A DNA stretch of 64,000 nt, from NCBI GenBank assembly GCA_029262175.1, contig JAJCZV010000026.1, forward strand, positions 1 to 64,000. Reading direction: 5' to 3'. This DNA is from Gemmatimonadota bacterium (GTDB lineage Bacteria > Gemmatimonadota > Gemmatimonadetes > Palauibacterales > Palauibacteraceae). This document shows positions 1-10,242 of the stretch, in pieces. The notes beneath the pieces were generated by a model, which was given only the letters and a program-made list of their open reading frames with translations, had not been told where the DNA came from and searched no databases. Numbering within the stretch: the stretch's first letter is position 1; each line of letters begins with the position of its first letter. Position numbers and translations under genes: made by a program.

Positions 1-82
1 CCGGCACGATGATGTTGTCCTGACACGCACTCGCCGCGAGAACGACCCCGCAAAACGCCAACGCGCGATAGATCGCCTTCAT
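1..82 (-). CDS. Lipoprotein of unknown function, N-terminus only (cut by window edge)
   Basis: Reading the minus strand from the ATG at 82 gives 27 residues: a basic start, a hydrophobic stretch and a lipobox ending in ASAC. The residues after the cysteine, QDNIIVP, are identical to those of the next gene (362-2503), so the two are tandem paralogues. A purine-rich GAGAGGA lies about 9 bases upstream of the ATG and would serve as ribosome binding site. The rest of the gene lies outside the window, so no domain can be named. The protein is expected to be exported and lipidated. Confidence 0.75.
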   Translation of the reverse strand, partial: MKAIYRALAFCGVVLAASACQDNIIVP

Positions 83-245
83 CTTCCAATCCTCTCCCGA
101 CCGGGCATTTCAGCCGTAGCCCTGGTCCTGTCCGATGATATAGTGCTTCGTAAGCTACCTAATTGACAGCCACTTACCGCAAAAAGAAAGCCGCAGCGTC
201 ACGTGGCGTCGGATTCAGGTCCAAGCCGAGCCTCATACCTGCTCG

Positions 246-280
246 AAAAAAAAAGCCCCGCGGGACGCGGGGCTCTTTTT
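246..280 (-). terminator. Rho-independent terminator after the 713-aa lipoprotein gene
   Basis: A perfect 8-bp GC-only stem (255-262 with 266-273) closes a 3-base loop. On the minus strand it is followed by a run of nine T. The plus-strand side also ends in T-rich sequence, so it may act in both directions. It lies about 80 bases past the stop at 362 and separates the two lipoprotein transcripts. Confidence 0.9.
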
Positions 281-361
281 CCTGAGGCGGAGTACTGCTA
301 CTCCGTACTTCCGGGGAAGCTCGGAGAGCCCGAAGGCCCTCCACACTTCTCCGTTCTACCT

Positions 362-2503
362 CTAGTTCCAGGTAACCGTCACGAACGTCGAGAGCGAGCT
401 CGAGTTACCCGTGTCCGTGCCGTCGATCAGCACGGCCTCGTCCTCAGCAGCGATCAGGAAGCAGTAGTCCTGCGTTCCGACGCCGCCCGCGATCTCCGTG
501 ACCGTGAACGAGTTGCTGAAGGTGATGGCGCTCGTGCCATCCGTGAGATCGACATCATTCACGTCGATCCGGTCTTGGGCTGTGCCGACCGTAAGCTTGA
601 CGTCGCCGCCGTCGCCGCAGATCGCGTTGCCCATGTCCGAGATCCACACGCTCAGCACCGCAGAGTCAATGATGTTGGCGTCTGAGATCGTGCCGCCGAT
701 GTTGAACACGATCGACGTGGCGTTCGTCGAACTTCCAGCCGGAGCCGGGTTCAGCGCGCCAAACGTCGGAGCCGTGTCATCAAGGTTGAGCCCGATGTCG
801 AACGAATGCGAGTTCGGCGCCGTGGCGAGATCCTCGATATCCACCGTAACCGTGTGCGGGCCATCGCCGAGCGACGTGATGTCGACGGCAATCTCGTCGC
901 CTGCGCCGAAGCCGGCGGTCGGGAGGGCATTACCGTCCTCGTCCTCGGCCGCTTCGGGCCCGATTCCGCTACCCGGATCGCCGGAAGCGAGATCCGGATC
1001 GGCCTGGTCGAACGTGACCTCACACTCGCCCGTGCCAGCAGCGAACACGCAGGTGTAGTCGTCCGTACCAGCAGACGGGTTCATGATCGTGACGTCTGCC
1101 GGATCCGGCATGACGCTCGACTCGGCTGGAGCCGTCGCATCGTAGCCGTAGTCCGTCACCTGGAGCGGTGCGGTCGACCCGAGCGTCGTGAGATCGAAGG
1201 CGTTGCCGAGATCGTCGGCCAGAGACGTGAGTTCCGCGCCATAGCAGTCCACGCCGCCGCCATCGGTACCTGCGAAGCCGTCCCCACCAACTTCCCAGTC
1301 GTCCTCGGTGTGATCCGAGACGCCGGGTGAGTTCGCGAAGAGCGGGGTGAACGATGTCGACGCGTCGACGTCGGTGAAGTCGGCGTCGGTGCACTCGACC
1401 ACATCGACCACGGCACCACTGCCGAACGAGAAGCCTACACCCGCCTCTACGACGCCGGTCAGGCCGAAGTCGCCAGCGGAATACCACGTGAGAAGCGCAC
1501 CTGGACCAGCGCCTGCGAGGGTGAGCGTCGCGGCCGTCGGATCCGGCGACGTGAAGTCATGGTGCATGTCCGTCAGCGAAGCGCTGGCGAATTGACCGGA
1601 AACGTCCAACCCCGAGCTATCGAGGATTTGGCCGGTCGTGTCGAGATCGTGGCCATTGGTCAGCCCGGGCAGATCCTCAACCGGATTGCCGGACGCGCGA
1701 TCGTTGTCGTCAGGATCGACGTTCCAGACGAACGGCGCTGCGGAATCGAGATCCGCGACACCCGGGCCAGAACCCAGGTCGACGTCGTTACCCGAAGCGC
1801 TGGTGCCCACCAAGCTGAGCGAAGCAACCGTGGTTCCGGCGAACGAGACCGGGCAAACAGCATAGTCGACGGAGTTGTCGTCGGTGCCGTCGCCATCCAC
1901 GTCGGTCGGGCCACCGTAGTAGGTGACACCACCAGAGACGACGCTCTGAGCACCCGGAAGCATGACGAGCGTCAGAAGGTCGGTGTTGACCAGCGTGACC
2001 TGCTGCGTGTTGCTCGCCGTACGTTTCGTACCGTCGCTGAGCGTAATCTGCGCGCCCAGCGTGTGTGTCCCGTTGGCGAACTGCGGAGGCAGGTTATTGC
2101 CGTCGCAGACACCCGCGAACGTGTCGGTGTTCCAGAAACACTCCACGACATCGGCACCGGCCGCGGTCGACAGGCTTACGCCTTGACCGGGTACGGCGTT
2201 CGTGTTGATCGTCGCGCAGCCGACTGGCGTGCCGTTGAAGAGCAGATCCACGGCCGTGACCGTGTTGTCACCCTCTTCGACGTTCAACGAAACGTTGATG
2301 TCCCCAGCGACTGCCGTCGGGTTCACCGATCCCGGCCCCGGAATCAAAGCCAAGCCCAGAATCGAGACCGTCGCGTCGACCACATTCGTAGGCGGCGGCG
2401 GCGGGGGGGCCGGCGGTGCCGGCACGATAATGTTGTCTTGACACGCGCCTGCGGCCAACGCCGCGACGCACACCGTCAAGAGCCTCTTCGTAACCTTCCT
2501 CAT
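362..2503 (-). CDS. Large surface/periplasmic lipoprotein of unknown function, Ig-like repeats
   Basis: 713 residues. Residues 1-21 form a lipoprotein signal with lipobox AAGAC; a proline-rich tether (about residues 29-38) follows. The remainder is acidic, rich in D, G, T and V, and predicted all-beta. It contains stretches such as NGTHTLGAQITLSDGTKR that resemble bacterial Ig-like repeats. Besides the lipidated cysteine I count ten cysteines, an even number that would suit disulfides in an exported protein. The ATG follows a strong GAGGAGG ribosome binding site. It is the tandem paralogue of the partial gene at 1-82, and the terminator at 246-280 ends its transcript. I do not recognise a catalytic domain; adhesion or surface-coat roles would be guesses. 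Confidence 0.8.
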   Translation of the reverse strand: MRKVTKRLLTVCVAALAAGACQDNIIVPAPPAPPPPPPTNVVDATVSILGLALIPGPGSVNPTAVAGDINVSLNVEEGDNTVTAVDLLFNGTPVGCATINTNAVPGQGVSLSTAAGADVVECFWNTDTFAGVCDGNNLPPQFANGTHTLGAQITLSDGTKRTASNTQQVTLVNTDLLTLVMLPGAQSVVSGGVTYYGGPTDVDGDGTDDNSVDYAVCPVSFAGTTVASLSLVGTSASGNDVDLGSGPGVADLDSAAPFVWNVDPDDNDRASGNPVEDLPGLTNGHDLDTTGQILDSSGLDVSGQFASASLTDMHHDFTSPDPTAATLTLAGAGPGALLTWYSAGDFGLTGVVEAGVGFSFGSGAVVDVVECTDADFTDVDASTSFTPLFANSPGVSDHTEDDWEVGGDGFAGTDGGGVDCYGAELTSLADDLGNAFDLTTLGSTAPLQVTDYGYDATAPAESSVMPDPADVTIMNPSAGTDDYTCVFAAGTGECEVTFDQADPDLASGDPGSGIGPEAAEDEDGNALPTAGFGAGDEIAVDITSLGDGPHTVTVDIEDLATAPNSHSFDIGLNLDDTAPTFGALNPAPAGSSTNATSIVFNIGGTISDANIIDSAVLSVWISDMGNAICGDGGDVKLTVGTAQDRIDVNDVDLTDGTSAITFSNSFTVTEIAGGVGTQDYCFLIAAEDEAVLIDGTDTGNSSSLSTFVTVTWN

Positions 2504-2916
2504 TCACTCCTCCTCAGGGATGAAGTCCTTCGGGTGATGTCTAACTCGCCGCCGACCTCTCGGTCGCCCTACGACCCTACATACGATGCACCACAGCTAC
2601 AGCCGCAAAACGGGCTGAACCTACCGACGCGCCTGAAAAGGGTCAAGTGCGCCAGCACCCTAGTTAACTTCGTTGTCTCTCTTCGATTAGCCTCTTAAGC
2701 CGTGTCTGGCAAGGGCCTCGGTTTCCCGGCGATCCATTCGTGGATCGTCGAGCTGACCAAAAGCGTGATTTCAACCTCAATCACCCTCGGCCAAAACTCG
2801 GTGAGTTGCTACAGGTAGGCCCAACCCCACCCCTCCTCCCGAGTCCCGAGTATCGCACCCCTATTGATAAAGGTCAAGGTCGTGGTAAAAGTTTGTCGAC
2901 CCCGAACTTCGTTTTG
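2504..2916. other. Intergenic region between uvrA and the lipoprotein gene
   Basis: 413 bases without a convincing gene. It holds the candidate promoter of the lipoprotein gene (2618-2646), a 7-bp stem closed by TTCG on the plus strand (2730-2747), and a second 6-bp hairpin (2765-2784, stem GTGATT/AATCAC). Neither hairpin is followed by a T run in either direction, so I do not call a terminator for uvrA. The short open frames here have no recognisable protein features. Confidence 0.5.
2618..2646 (-). promoter_or_regulatory. Candidate sigma70-type promoter for the 713-aa lipoprotein
   Basis: On the minus strand TTGACC (-35, at 2641-2646) is separated by exactly 17 bases from TAGGTT (-10, at 2618-2623). 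The implied transcript start leaves a leader of roughly 110 bases before the ATG at 2503. The -10 box is imperfect, so this is a motif match only. Confidence 0.35.
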
Positions 2917-5766
2917 TCACACGGCCCCGGTTCCGCCCGCGCTCGCGAGCATTGGAGCCAGATGCTGACCCGTGTGACTGCCTTCCACAGAGGCAACTGC
3001 TTCCGGCGGTCCTTGAGCAACTACTGTGCCGCCTAAAAGCCCGCCCTCGGGGCCCATATCGACAATCCAGTCCGCGGTCTTCACGACGTCCATGTGGTGC
3101 TCGATCACGATGATCGTGTTTCCGCGATCGGCCAGCCGGTGGAGGACACCCAAAAGGAGGCGGATATCCTCGAAATGAAGGCCTGTCGTGGGCTCATCCA
3201 GGATATAGACCGTGCGTCCCGTGCTGGTCTTGGCGAGTTCGGAGGCGAGCTTCACCCGCTGCGCCTCGCCACCGGAAAGGGTCGTCGCGGGCTGCCCGAG
3301 CGTCACGTATCCCAGTCCGACGTCCGAAAGCGTCTGCAGCCGCCGATTTAGCGACGGAACCGCCGCGAAGAACCCCAAAGCCTCATCTACGCTCATTTCC
3401 AGGACATCCGCGATACTCTTGCCTTTGTACAGAACTTCGAGCGTTTCGCGATTGTAGCGTCTTCCCCGGCATACGTCGCAGGGGACGTAGACATCCGGCA
3501 GGAAGTGCATTTCGATCTTGACCAGCCCGTCGCCTCGACAGGCCTCGCACCGTCCTCCTTTGACATTGAAGCTAAACCGTCCGGGAGCGTAGCCCCGGAT
3601 GTTGGACTCGGGCAGCCTGGAGAAGAGCTCGCGGATCGGGGTGAACACCCCGGTATATGTTGCCGGATTGGAGCGCGGCGTTCGCCCGATCGGGCTTTGA
3701 TCCACATCGATGACCTTGTCGATGAGCTCGATTCCCTCGATCGCGGCATGCGCGCCGGGGACGACCTTGCTCCGGTAGATCTCCCGCGAAAGCCGTCGGT
3801 ACAAGATGGACTCGACCAACGTCGACTTTCCGGAGCCTGAGACTCCCGTCACACAGATGAAGAGTCCGAGCGGAAATTCGACGTCGATATTCTTCAAATT
3901 GTTTTGGGTGGCTTCGCGAACGATGAGCGCGCCGTTGACCGGCTGTCGCTGTGTGGCCGGGATCGGGATCTGGCGCTCCCCGCGGAGATAGGCCGCCGTC
4001 AGCGAGCGTTTGCTCTTGAGCAGGTCGTCGATATCGCCCGATACCATCACCTCTCCGCCGTGGCGGCCTGCGCGCGGTCCCATGTCGACGATGTGGTCTG
4101 CGCTTCGAATCGTCTGCTCATCGTGCTCGACCACCAATACCGTGTTCCCGAGGTCACGGAGAGCCTTGAGTGTCTCGAGGAGGCGCTCGTTGTCGCGTGG
4201 GTGAAGCCCGATGCTGGGCTCATCGAGAACGTAAAGAACGCCGACGAGTCGACTCCCGATTTGGGTGGCGAGCCGAATCCGTTGCGCTTCTCCCCCCGAA
4301 AGCGTTTCGGCCGAACGCGACAGCGTGAGGTACGCCAGGCCTACCCGGTCGAGAAAGTCGAGACGCTCGACGACTTCTTTGAGGATGGGGACTCGAATCT
4401 CGGCGGTGGCGCCCCCGGCCTTTCGGGCCGATGCCATCCAATCGGACAGGAAGGGACGAAGATCCCCTATCGAGAGTTCGACGACCTCGGGCAAGCCAAG
4501 ACCCTCGATCGTCACCGCCCGACTCTCGGGGCGCAGCCTGGCCCCCTCGCAGGACCGGCAGGTCGAAAGCGTCATGTACTCCTCGAGTGCCAAACGCACC
4601 TTCTCGCTGGGCGTCTCGTGGTATCGCCGCAAGGTCGAAGCGATGGCCCCTTCCCACCCGACGTCGGAGTCGCCGTAGAGAATCGCCTCGCGCTGGACGG
4701 GATTCAGGTCGCCCCACGCCGTGTTGAGATCGAAGTCGAGCTTCTTTGCCAGCCGCGGCAAGCTGTGCCGTCGAACCCTGCCGCTGGGCGGGCCCATCGG
4801 GAGCAGCACGCCTTCGAGAATCGAGATCTGGTCGCCCCCGATGATGAGCTGCTCGTTTGGCTCGCGCTGAACACCCAATCCGTCGCACTCGGGGCACGCG
4901 CCGTAAGGCGAGTTGAAGGAGAATTGCCGCGGCTCGAGCTCGGGAACGCTCAGCCCGCAGGTCGGACACCCGTAGCGCTCGCTGAACAAGTGCGCTTCCG
5001 GGGCCTCATCGTTTTTTCGCTTGGCCCCGTCCGCGCCTTTCTTGCCAAACAGGTCGACCTCCACGATCCCGTCCGCCATGCGAAGGGCGGTTTCGATCGA
5101 ATCGGCAAGACGCTCGCGGTCCGACGCGCGCACCGTGAGGCGATCGACCACGATCGCCACGTCGTGGTTCCTGCGCCGGTCGAGCTTCGGTGGCTCCGCC
5201 AACTCGATCAGTTCACCGTTGACCCGGCCCCGAACGAAACCTTGGCTCAGCGCCCCCTCGAACAGATCTCTGAACTCGCCCTTCCGACCGCGCACGAGCG
5301 GAGCGAGCACCTCGATGCGGGCGTTCTTGGGCCACTCCAGGATCTGCCCGGCGATCTGCGAACTGGATTGCGCCTTCACCGGACGACCGCACGAGGGGCA
5401 ATGGGGGGTTCCGGCTCGCGCCCAGAGGAGACGCAAGTAATCGTAAATCTCGGTGACGGTCCCGACGGTCGAGCGGGGATTCCCGCCAGCGGTCCGTTGC
5501 TCGATCGCGATCGCGGGGGACAACCCCTCGATGAGATCGACGTCCGGCTTCTCCATCACGCCGAGGAATTGGCGCGCATACGCCGAGAGAGACTCGACGT
5601 ACCGACGCTGACCCTCGGCGTAGATCGTGTCGAAGGCGAGGGAGGATTTTCCGGACCCGGAAAGACCCGTCACGACGATGAGGCTGTCGCGCGGCAGCTC
5701 GACGTTCACATCGCGGAGGTTGTGCTCGCGGGCACCGCGGACAATAAGGGAGTTTCGATCTGTCAT
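2917..5766 (-). CDS. uvrA: Excinuclease ABC subunit A
   Basis: 949 residues, the usual UvrA length. UvrA is the DNA-damage sensor of nucleotide excision repair; it dimerises and loads UvrB. Two ABC ATPase halves are visible: the first P-loop GLSGSGKSS lies near residue 34, the second GVSGSGKST near residue 640. Each half has an ABC signature ([12 protein letters not shown] and [12 protein letters not shown]). Zinc-finger cysteine pairs are present at CPSCG, in the paired CPTCG and CPECDG, and at CEACRG with CDVCRG near the second P-loop. The start is followed by the typical UvrA N-terminus ([13 protein letters not shown]). It stands alone, 45 bases downstream of the symporter-side gene in the opposite reading order. 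Confidence 0.98.
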   Translation of the reverse strand: MTDRNSLIVRGAREHNLRDVNVELPRDSLIVVTGLSGSGKSSLAFDTIYAEGQRRYVESLSAYARQFLGVMEKPDVDLIEGLSPAIAIEQRTAGGNPRSTVGTVTEIYDYLRLLWARAGTPHCPSCGRPVKAQSSSQIAGQILEWPKNARIEVLAPLVRGRKGEFRDLFEGALSQGFVRGRVNGELIELAEPPKLDRRRNHDVAIVVDRLTVRASDRERLADSIETALRMADGIVEVDLFGKKGADGAKRKNDEAPEAHLFSERYGCPTCGLSVPELEPRQFSFNSPYGACPECDGLGVQREPNEQLIIGGDQISILEGVLLPMGPPSGRVRRHSLPRLAKKLDFDLNTAWGDLNPVQREAILYGDSDVGWEGAIASTLRRYHETPSEKVRLALEEYMTLSTCRSCEGARLRPESRAVTIEGLGLPEVVELSIGDLRPFLSDWMASARKAGGATAEIRVPILKEVVERLDFLDRVGLAYLTLSRSAETLSGGEAQRIRLATQIGSRLVGVLYVLDEPSIGLHPRDNERLLETLKALRDLGNTVLVVEHDEQTIRSADHIVDMGPRAGRHGGEVMVSGDIDDLLKSKRSLTAAYLRGERQIPIPATQRQPVNGALIVREATQNNLKNIDVEFPLGLFICVTGVSGSGKSTLVESILYRRLSREIYRSKVVPGAHAAIEGIELIDKVIDVDQSPIGRTPRSNPATYTGVFTPIRELFSRLPESNIRGYAPGRFSFNVKGGRCEACRGDGLVKIEMHFLPDVYVPCDVCRGRRYNRETLEVLYKGKSIADVLEMSVDEALGFFAAVPSLNRRLQTLSDVGLGYVTLGQPATTLSGGEAQRVKLASELAKTSTGRTVYILDEPTTGLHFEDIRLLLGVLHRLADRGNTIIVIEHHMDVVKTADWIVDMGPEGGLLGGTVVAQGPPEAVASVEGSHTGQHLAPMLASAGGTGAV

Positions 5767-5811
5767 AGCCAGGGAGGGTAGGCGCGGACGGGCGCCGAGG
5801 GCAACTTCGTT

Positions 5812-7233
5812 TTAGCGCCGCAACCTCGTAACCAGAAGCCCGGTCGCGACCGTAATCGCGGTGCCGAGGAGCACGAACCACGGCCATGCGATCAACGAGC
5901 GCGCGAGCGCCCAGATGATCGTGACCGACCCGATCCCGAACAGGAGCCCGATCCGGGCAGACAACCCGCCGACCTGTGGAAAGAATCTGGCCAGCGCGAA
6001 GGTTCCCAACAGCCCGCCATACACCATGGACGCGATCCCGAGTGAGACCTCTACCGCGGCGCTCTCGCGACTCAACGGGATGAACGCCACCGCCGAGCCG
6101 ACCAAAAGGACCGTCCACACGACGGTCCACATGCGGCCGATGCGAAGGACCTCGCCTTCATCGGCTGCGGGACGGGCCGCCGCCCAAAAGTCATAGGCCG
6201 TCGCTGAGGCCAACGCGTTGATCGAGCTCGATAAGGTCGACATGGCGGCCGCGAAGACGCCGGCGATGAGCAGTCCGCGAACCCCCGCCGGCAACGCTTC
6301 GATGATGAACGTGGCGAAGATCTCGTCGGAGCGGGGGAAGACGCGCCCTTCGTAGTAGACCCAAAGTCCGAGGCCTACGACGAGAAAGAGCGCGAACTGC
6401 CCGAAAACAGCCACCCCGCTACCGATGAGCGCGCGCCGGCTGGCCGCGAGATCTCGACACGCAAGCAGGCGTTGGACGATGAGCTGGTCGACACCGTGCG
6501 AACCCATGCTCAAGAACGCGCCCCCAATGAGGCCCGCCCACAGCGTGTAGGGACGGCCGAAGTCGAGGGCCGTATCGATCACGCCCAGCTTGCCCGCATC
6601 GCCGGCCTGCCGAAAGATCTCTGTCCATCCGCCGGGAACGGCTTGCCCCAATACGACGATCGCAATGACGCCGCCGATCAGATAAAGCGTCATCTGGACC
6701 GCATCGACCCACACGACCGCGCGGATTCCGCCCGCATAGGTATACACGAAGGTCACGGCCCCGATGACGATGACGGAGACGACCAGCGACCAGCCGGTGA
6801 TTAACGAAAGCGGGATGGCCGTCGCAAAGAGACGCACGGAGTCCGCCAGGACGCGCGTAATCATGAAGATCGCCGAGGCCAGCCGTCGGCTCTCGATTCC
6901 GAACTGTCCCTCGAGAAGTTCGTACGCGGTCTTCAGCTGCCCCGCCCTGTATGCCGGAAGCAGCCAGACGGCGACCACGGTTCTGCCTACGACATAGCCG
7001 AACGCGATCTGCAGAAACCCGAGAGAACCGCCGTAGGCGACACCCGGGATCGAGAGAAACGTGAGGGTGCTGGTTTCGGTCGCGACGACCGAGAGGAGGA
7101 CCGCCGTCCACGGGAGGTCACGGCCACCCAAGAAGTAGTCTTCTCCGGTGCGGGCTCCGCGGCCCAACCAAGCGCCCCACGCCGTTGTGGCTCCCAGATA
7201 CCCGACGAGCACGAGGACATCGAGCGAAGTCAG
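5812..7233 (-). CDS. Sodium:solute symporter (SSS family)
   Basis: About 473 residues of highly hydrophobic protein with roughly a dozen membrane segments. It carries SSS hallmarks: GRGARTGEDYFLGGRDLPW after the first helix, then SVVATETSTLTFLSIPG, and later YTYAGGIRAVVWVDAVQM. SSS proteins use the sodium gradient to import sugars, amino acids, sialic acids or vitamins. The frame stays open to 7608, but that part overlaps the preceding gene and looks nothing like an SSS protein. The likely start is a CTG at 7233, overlapping the upstream stop as CTGA, or a GTG at 7212. Tight coupling to the GH3/serine-hydrolase fusion suggests uptake of a cell-wall sugar. The substrate is inference. Confidence 0.88.
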   Translation of the reverse strand: MTSLDVLVLVGYLGATTAWGAWLGRGARTGEDYFLGGRDLPWTAVLLSVVATETSTLTFLSIPGVAYGGSLGFLQIAFGYVVGRTVVAVWLLPAYRAGQLKTAYELLEGQFGIESRRLASAIFMITRVLADSVRLFATAIPLSLITGWSLVVSVIVIGAVTFVYTYAGGIRAVVWVDAVQMTLYLIGGVIAIVVLGQAVPGGWTEIFRQAGDAGKLGVIDTALDFGRPYTLWAGLIGGAFLSMGSHGVDQLIVQRLLACRDLAASRRALIGSGVAVFGQFALFLVVGLGLWVYYEGRVFPRSDEIFATFIIEALPAGVRGLLIAGVFAAAMSTLSSSINALASATAYDFWAAARPAADEGEVLRIGRMWTVVWTVLLVGSAVAFIPLSRESAAVEVSLGIASMVYGGLLGTFALARFFPQVGGLSARIGLLFGIGSVTIIWALARSLIAWPWFVLLGTAITVATGLLVTRLRR

Positions 7234-10202
7234 GGGCGCGGCTCCACGACCATATCGGTAATCGAAGCAGCCACGGCATCGTGGACCGCCCGTCGAAACG
7301 GTATGTGACTCCGATTCGCACGCGTCGGGTTGACCCGGTTGGTGAGTAAGACGACGAAGACATCGAGCTCCGGGTCGACCCAGATGCTCGTGCCGGTAAA
7401 CCCGGTATGACCAAACGCTCCGCTCCCGAAGAACCGACCCGCCGACGACCTGGCCGACGGGGTATCCCAACCCAACGCACGGCTCGAGCTGCGATCTACG
7501 CGTCGCGTGAATGCGGCCACCGTACCGGACGCGGGGAGAGACGACGGCGGGTCGAGGAGCGGGCCGGACCCCAAGCCCCGTCCCACGCGCGCTGCAGCCA
7601 GAATCCAAGTCCCGAAACGGGCGAGGTCTCGCGCCGACGAAAACAGCCCCGCGTGGCCCGCGACTCCACCCAGAGCGAAAGCGTTTTCATCGTGGACTTC
7701 CCCCACGACGTGTCGGTGCCGAAACGTGGTATCCATTTCGGTGGGGGCAATCCTGGACAGGGTCGAGGCCAAGGGGTTGAACCCGGTATCCTCCATTTGC
7801 AACGGACCGAACACGGTATATTCGAGGTGCTCATCCAACGTTCGTCCCGTGATCGTCTCGACCGTAAACGCGAGTGTCATCAGTCCGATGTCCGAGTACA
7901 CGGTCTGACTGCCTGGCGGGTACTCGGCTTCGAGTTTGGCGATCGCAGCCCGGTAGGCCGCCCGCCCTTGCAGGCTTTCCCAGAAGGGACGGAAAGGTGG
8001 CAGCCCGCCTCGGTGAAGAAGTAGGTCACGAACGGTGACGTCGCGCTTCCAATCGTTGGCCCATTCGGGAAGGAATTCCGAGATGCGACTGTCGAGCGAG
8101 AGTCGGCCGGCTTCGACAAGCTGCATGACGGCGGTAGTCGTGCCCACGACCTTTGTGAGCGATGCCAGATCATAAAGACTGGACGGACTCACTTCGTCCG
8201 CCCCCGGCGCCCAATCCAGCCGACCGAATCCGCGCAGACGGACGAGCCGGCCTCGTCGGCCGACCGCGATGGCCATCCCGGGAGCGACCCCGTCTCTCAC
8301 GCCCGCTTCGAGCAACCGGTCGAGCGCAGCCAAACCGACCGGGTCCATACCGACGTCGCCCGGGTCCACCTCATCTTCGTTGGAGTCCCGCGCGATGGCC
8401 ACGGCCCGCACGGGGTCGGTCCGGCGGCCGAGACCGGCTCCCATCGCGTAGTGGGGAGGGATCGAGATCGGGAGCCGTCCCGACACCGCTGCTCTGCCCA
8501 AGAACGCATCCGCGGCTGCCCGCTGTGAGGCCGCTGCCCCGCCCCAGGCCAGCAAATACGTAGACGCCTCCATTAGTTCGCTAAAGAAGTAGGGGCTCCC
8601 GAACGAAACGAGCGCGGTCGGGATCCCGTCGGCGCCCGCACGCGCAACGAGCCCGCGCAGTCCATCCGGCAAGCCGTTGGTGGCTTCCGCGGATCGAGGA
8701 GACACGTAACCGGAGACGACGAGAAGGTCCCGCGTGGCGACCATCGCTTGGAGCGAATCCCATGCGGTGGGCGTGGTCAAGAAATCGGCCCGGAGGGAGG
8801 TCACCTGGAGGCCTTCAGAGAGACGAAGATCGAACACGCGGCCGGCGGGGAGATCGTCGCTTCGAGCAAAGGTGAGGGAAAGAACCGATCGCGTCTGCGC
8901 CCTGTCGACGGGGATCAACTCGGCGTCATCTCGAACGAGTGTAAGCGAGCGGCGGGCCACCGTGTCCGCCACCGACGTGTGCGCCTCGATCCCGACTCGT
9001 TCCGCGACAGCTTCGGCCGGGACGAACCGCTCACGATCGAGACCGGTCCTCGCCTTGAGCCGCAAGAGTCTTCGAACGGACGCGTCGATGCGCTCGGCAT
9101 CGAGTCGACCGCCCTCGACGGCCGACACGACGGCCTCGATCGCGAGCGCGGGCTCCTCGGGCATGAGAAGAACGTCGGCACCCGCTTCCAGTGCGCGGAT
9201 CGCGGTCTCACCCGCACCGTATCGTTCGACGATCGCGGCCATGTCGAGCGCGTCGGTGAAGAGCACCCCCTGAAAGCCGAGTTCGTCGCGAAGCAGTTCC
9301 GTCATGAAGTACGACGAGAGCGTAGCCGGAGGCGCGTCGGGTCCAAGGATCTGAGGTGCGGCGACGTGCGCGGTCATCACGGCGTCGACCCCGGCGTCGA
9401 TCGCGCGTCGGAATGGCACGAGTTCGATCTGGTCTAGCCGAGCCCGGTCGCCCGGGATGATGGGGAGGGTGACGTGCGAATCGGTCCCGGTGTCGCCGTG
9501 TCCTGGGAAGTGCTTCGCCGTGGTGAGGAGGCCGGCGCTTCGGGCACCTCGTATGTACGCGGCACCCAGTGCGGCAACTCGCTCGGGGTCTTCGCCGAGC
9601 GAGCGCGTGTTGATGATGGGATTGTCCGGATTGTTGTTGACGTCCAGGACGGGTGCAAAGTTTAGGTGAACGCCGAGCGCGCGAGCTTCGACGCCGGTGA
9701 TCCGACCGGCCTCGAAGGCCAGCTCTTCATCGTCGGCGGCACCGAAGGCCATGGCTGGAGGAAAGGCGGTGGCGCCGCCCATACTCATCATTTGAGGGAG
9801 CGCGTAGACGCCGCCGATCCGATAGCCGGGACCCGCTTCGAAATCCGCCGCCACGAGAAGAGGGATGTCGGCTGCGGCCTGGAGTCGATTCAAACGCGAG
9901 ACATAGGCGTCCGGCATCCCCAACGAGATGACGATCCCCCCGATCCCAGACTCGCGCACGAGCCGTTCGACTCGGACGTGCTCTGGGTCGGACGCGGCGG
10001 CGTACCCGCCGGACGTCCACACCATGACGAGCTGGGCCACGCGCTCCCGAAGACCGAGACTCGCGAGCGTCTCCTCGACCCAGTCGGCTTCCGCAAGTCG
10101 CGACTCGACCGGCTCGGAGGCCGCGATCACGAGGACCACCGCGAGGAGCGCGAAGAGCGTTTGCTTTCCGCGACCGCTGCGTCCACCTAGTCTCTTTGCC
10201 AT
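7230..10202 (-). CDS. Fused beta-N-acetylglucosaminidase (GH3, NagZ-like) and serine beta-lactamase-fold hydrolase (AmiE-like)
   Basis: About 990 residues. An N-terminal membrane or signal segment (about 15-32) is followed by a GH3 domain with the NagZ loop KHFPGHGDTGTDSH (about 231-244; the Asp-His pair is the general acid/base) and nucleophile Asp in TDALDM (about 315). A GH3 C-terminal domain runs to about 590. From about 610 there is a class C beta-lactamase-fold domain with SLTK (SxxK, about 679), YSD (about 767) and HTG (about 930). In Bacillus subtilis NagZ and AmiE are separate, adjacent genes that trim GlcNAc and the peptide from muropeptides beside NamZ; here they appear fused. An ATG at 10244 exists but overlaps the divergent gene, so the ATG at 10202 is preferred. 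Confidence 0.92.
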   Translation of the reverse strand: MAKRLGGRSGRGKQTLFALLAVVLVIAASEPVESRLAEADWVEETLASLGLRERVAQLVMVWTSGGYAAASDPEHVRVERLVRESGIGGIVISLGMPDAYVSRLNRLQAAADIPLLVAADFEAGPGYRIGGVYALPQMMSMGGATAFPPAMAFGAADDEELAFEAGRITGVEARALGVHLNFAPVLDVNNNPDNPIINTRSLGEDPERVAALGAAYIRGARSAGLLTTAKHFPGHGDTGTDSHVTLPIIPGDRARLDQIELVPFRRAIDAGVDAVMTAHVAAPQILGPDAPPATLSSYFMTELLRDELGFQGVLFTDALDMAAIVERYGAGETAIRALEAGADVLLMPEEPALAIEAVVSAVEGGRLDAERIDASVRRLLRLKARTGLDRERFVPAEAVAERVGIEAHTSVADTVARRSLTLVRDDAELIPVDRAQTRSVLSLTFARSDDLPAGRVFDLRLSEGLQVTSLRADFLTTPTAWDSLQAMVATRDLLVVSGYVSPRSAEATNGLPDGLRGLVARAGADGIPTALVSFGSPYFFSELMEASTYLLAWGGAAASQRAAADAFLGRAAVSGRLPISIPPHYAMGAGLGRRTDPVRAVAIARDSNEDEVDPGDVGMDPVGLAALDRLLEAGVRDGVAPGMAIAVGRRGRLVRLRGFGRLDWAPGADEVSPSSLYDLASLTKVVGTTTAVMQLVEAGRLSLDSRISEFLPEWANDWKRDVTVRDLLLHRGGLPPFRPFWESLQGRAAYRAAIAKLEAEYPPGSQTVYSDIGLMTLAFTVETITGRTLDEHLEYTVFGPLQMEDTGFNPLASTLSRIAPTEMDTTFRHRHVVGEVHDENAFALGGVAGHAGLFSSARDLARFGTWILAAARVGRGLGSGPLLDPPSSLPASGTVAAFTRRVDRSSSRALGWDTPSARSSAGRFFGSGAFGHTGFTGTSIWVDPELDVFVVLLTNRVNPTRANRSHIPFRRAVHDAVAASITDMVVEPRP

Positions 10203-10242
10203 GCCCGTCACTCCGCTTTCCCACCCGCACTCTGGCCACTCC

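Noticed and set aside
160..190. Plus-strand TTGACA near 162 as a promoter
   Set aside because: No acceptable -10 at the right distance and no plus-strand gene downstream.
2504..2916. tRNA or small-protein gene in the uvrA/lipoprotein gap
   Set aside because: No cloverleaf with a T-arm consensus and no open frame with a ribosome binding site and protein-like composition could be supported.
3904..5781. Long plus-strand open frame opposite uvrA (625 codons)
   Set aside because: Exact shadow of uvrA; no domain-like composition. High GC with biased third positions creates such frames.
7234..7608. N-terminal extension of the symporter frame
   Set aside because: Lies inside the GH3/serine-hydrolase gene, has no membrane or SSS character, and would overlap by 375 bases.
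9928..10242. N-terminal extension of the DUF1343 frame
   Set aside because: Antisense to the GH3 gene; the lipoprotein signal starts at 10243.
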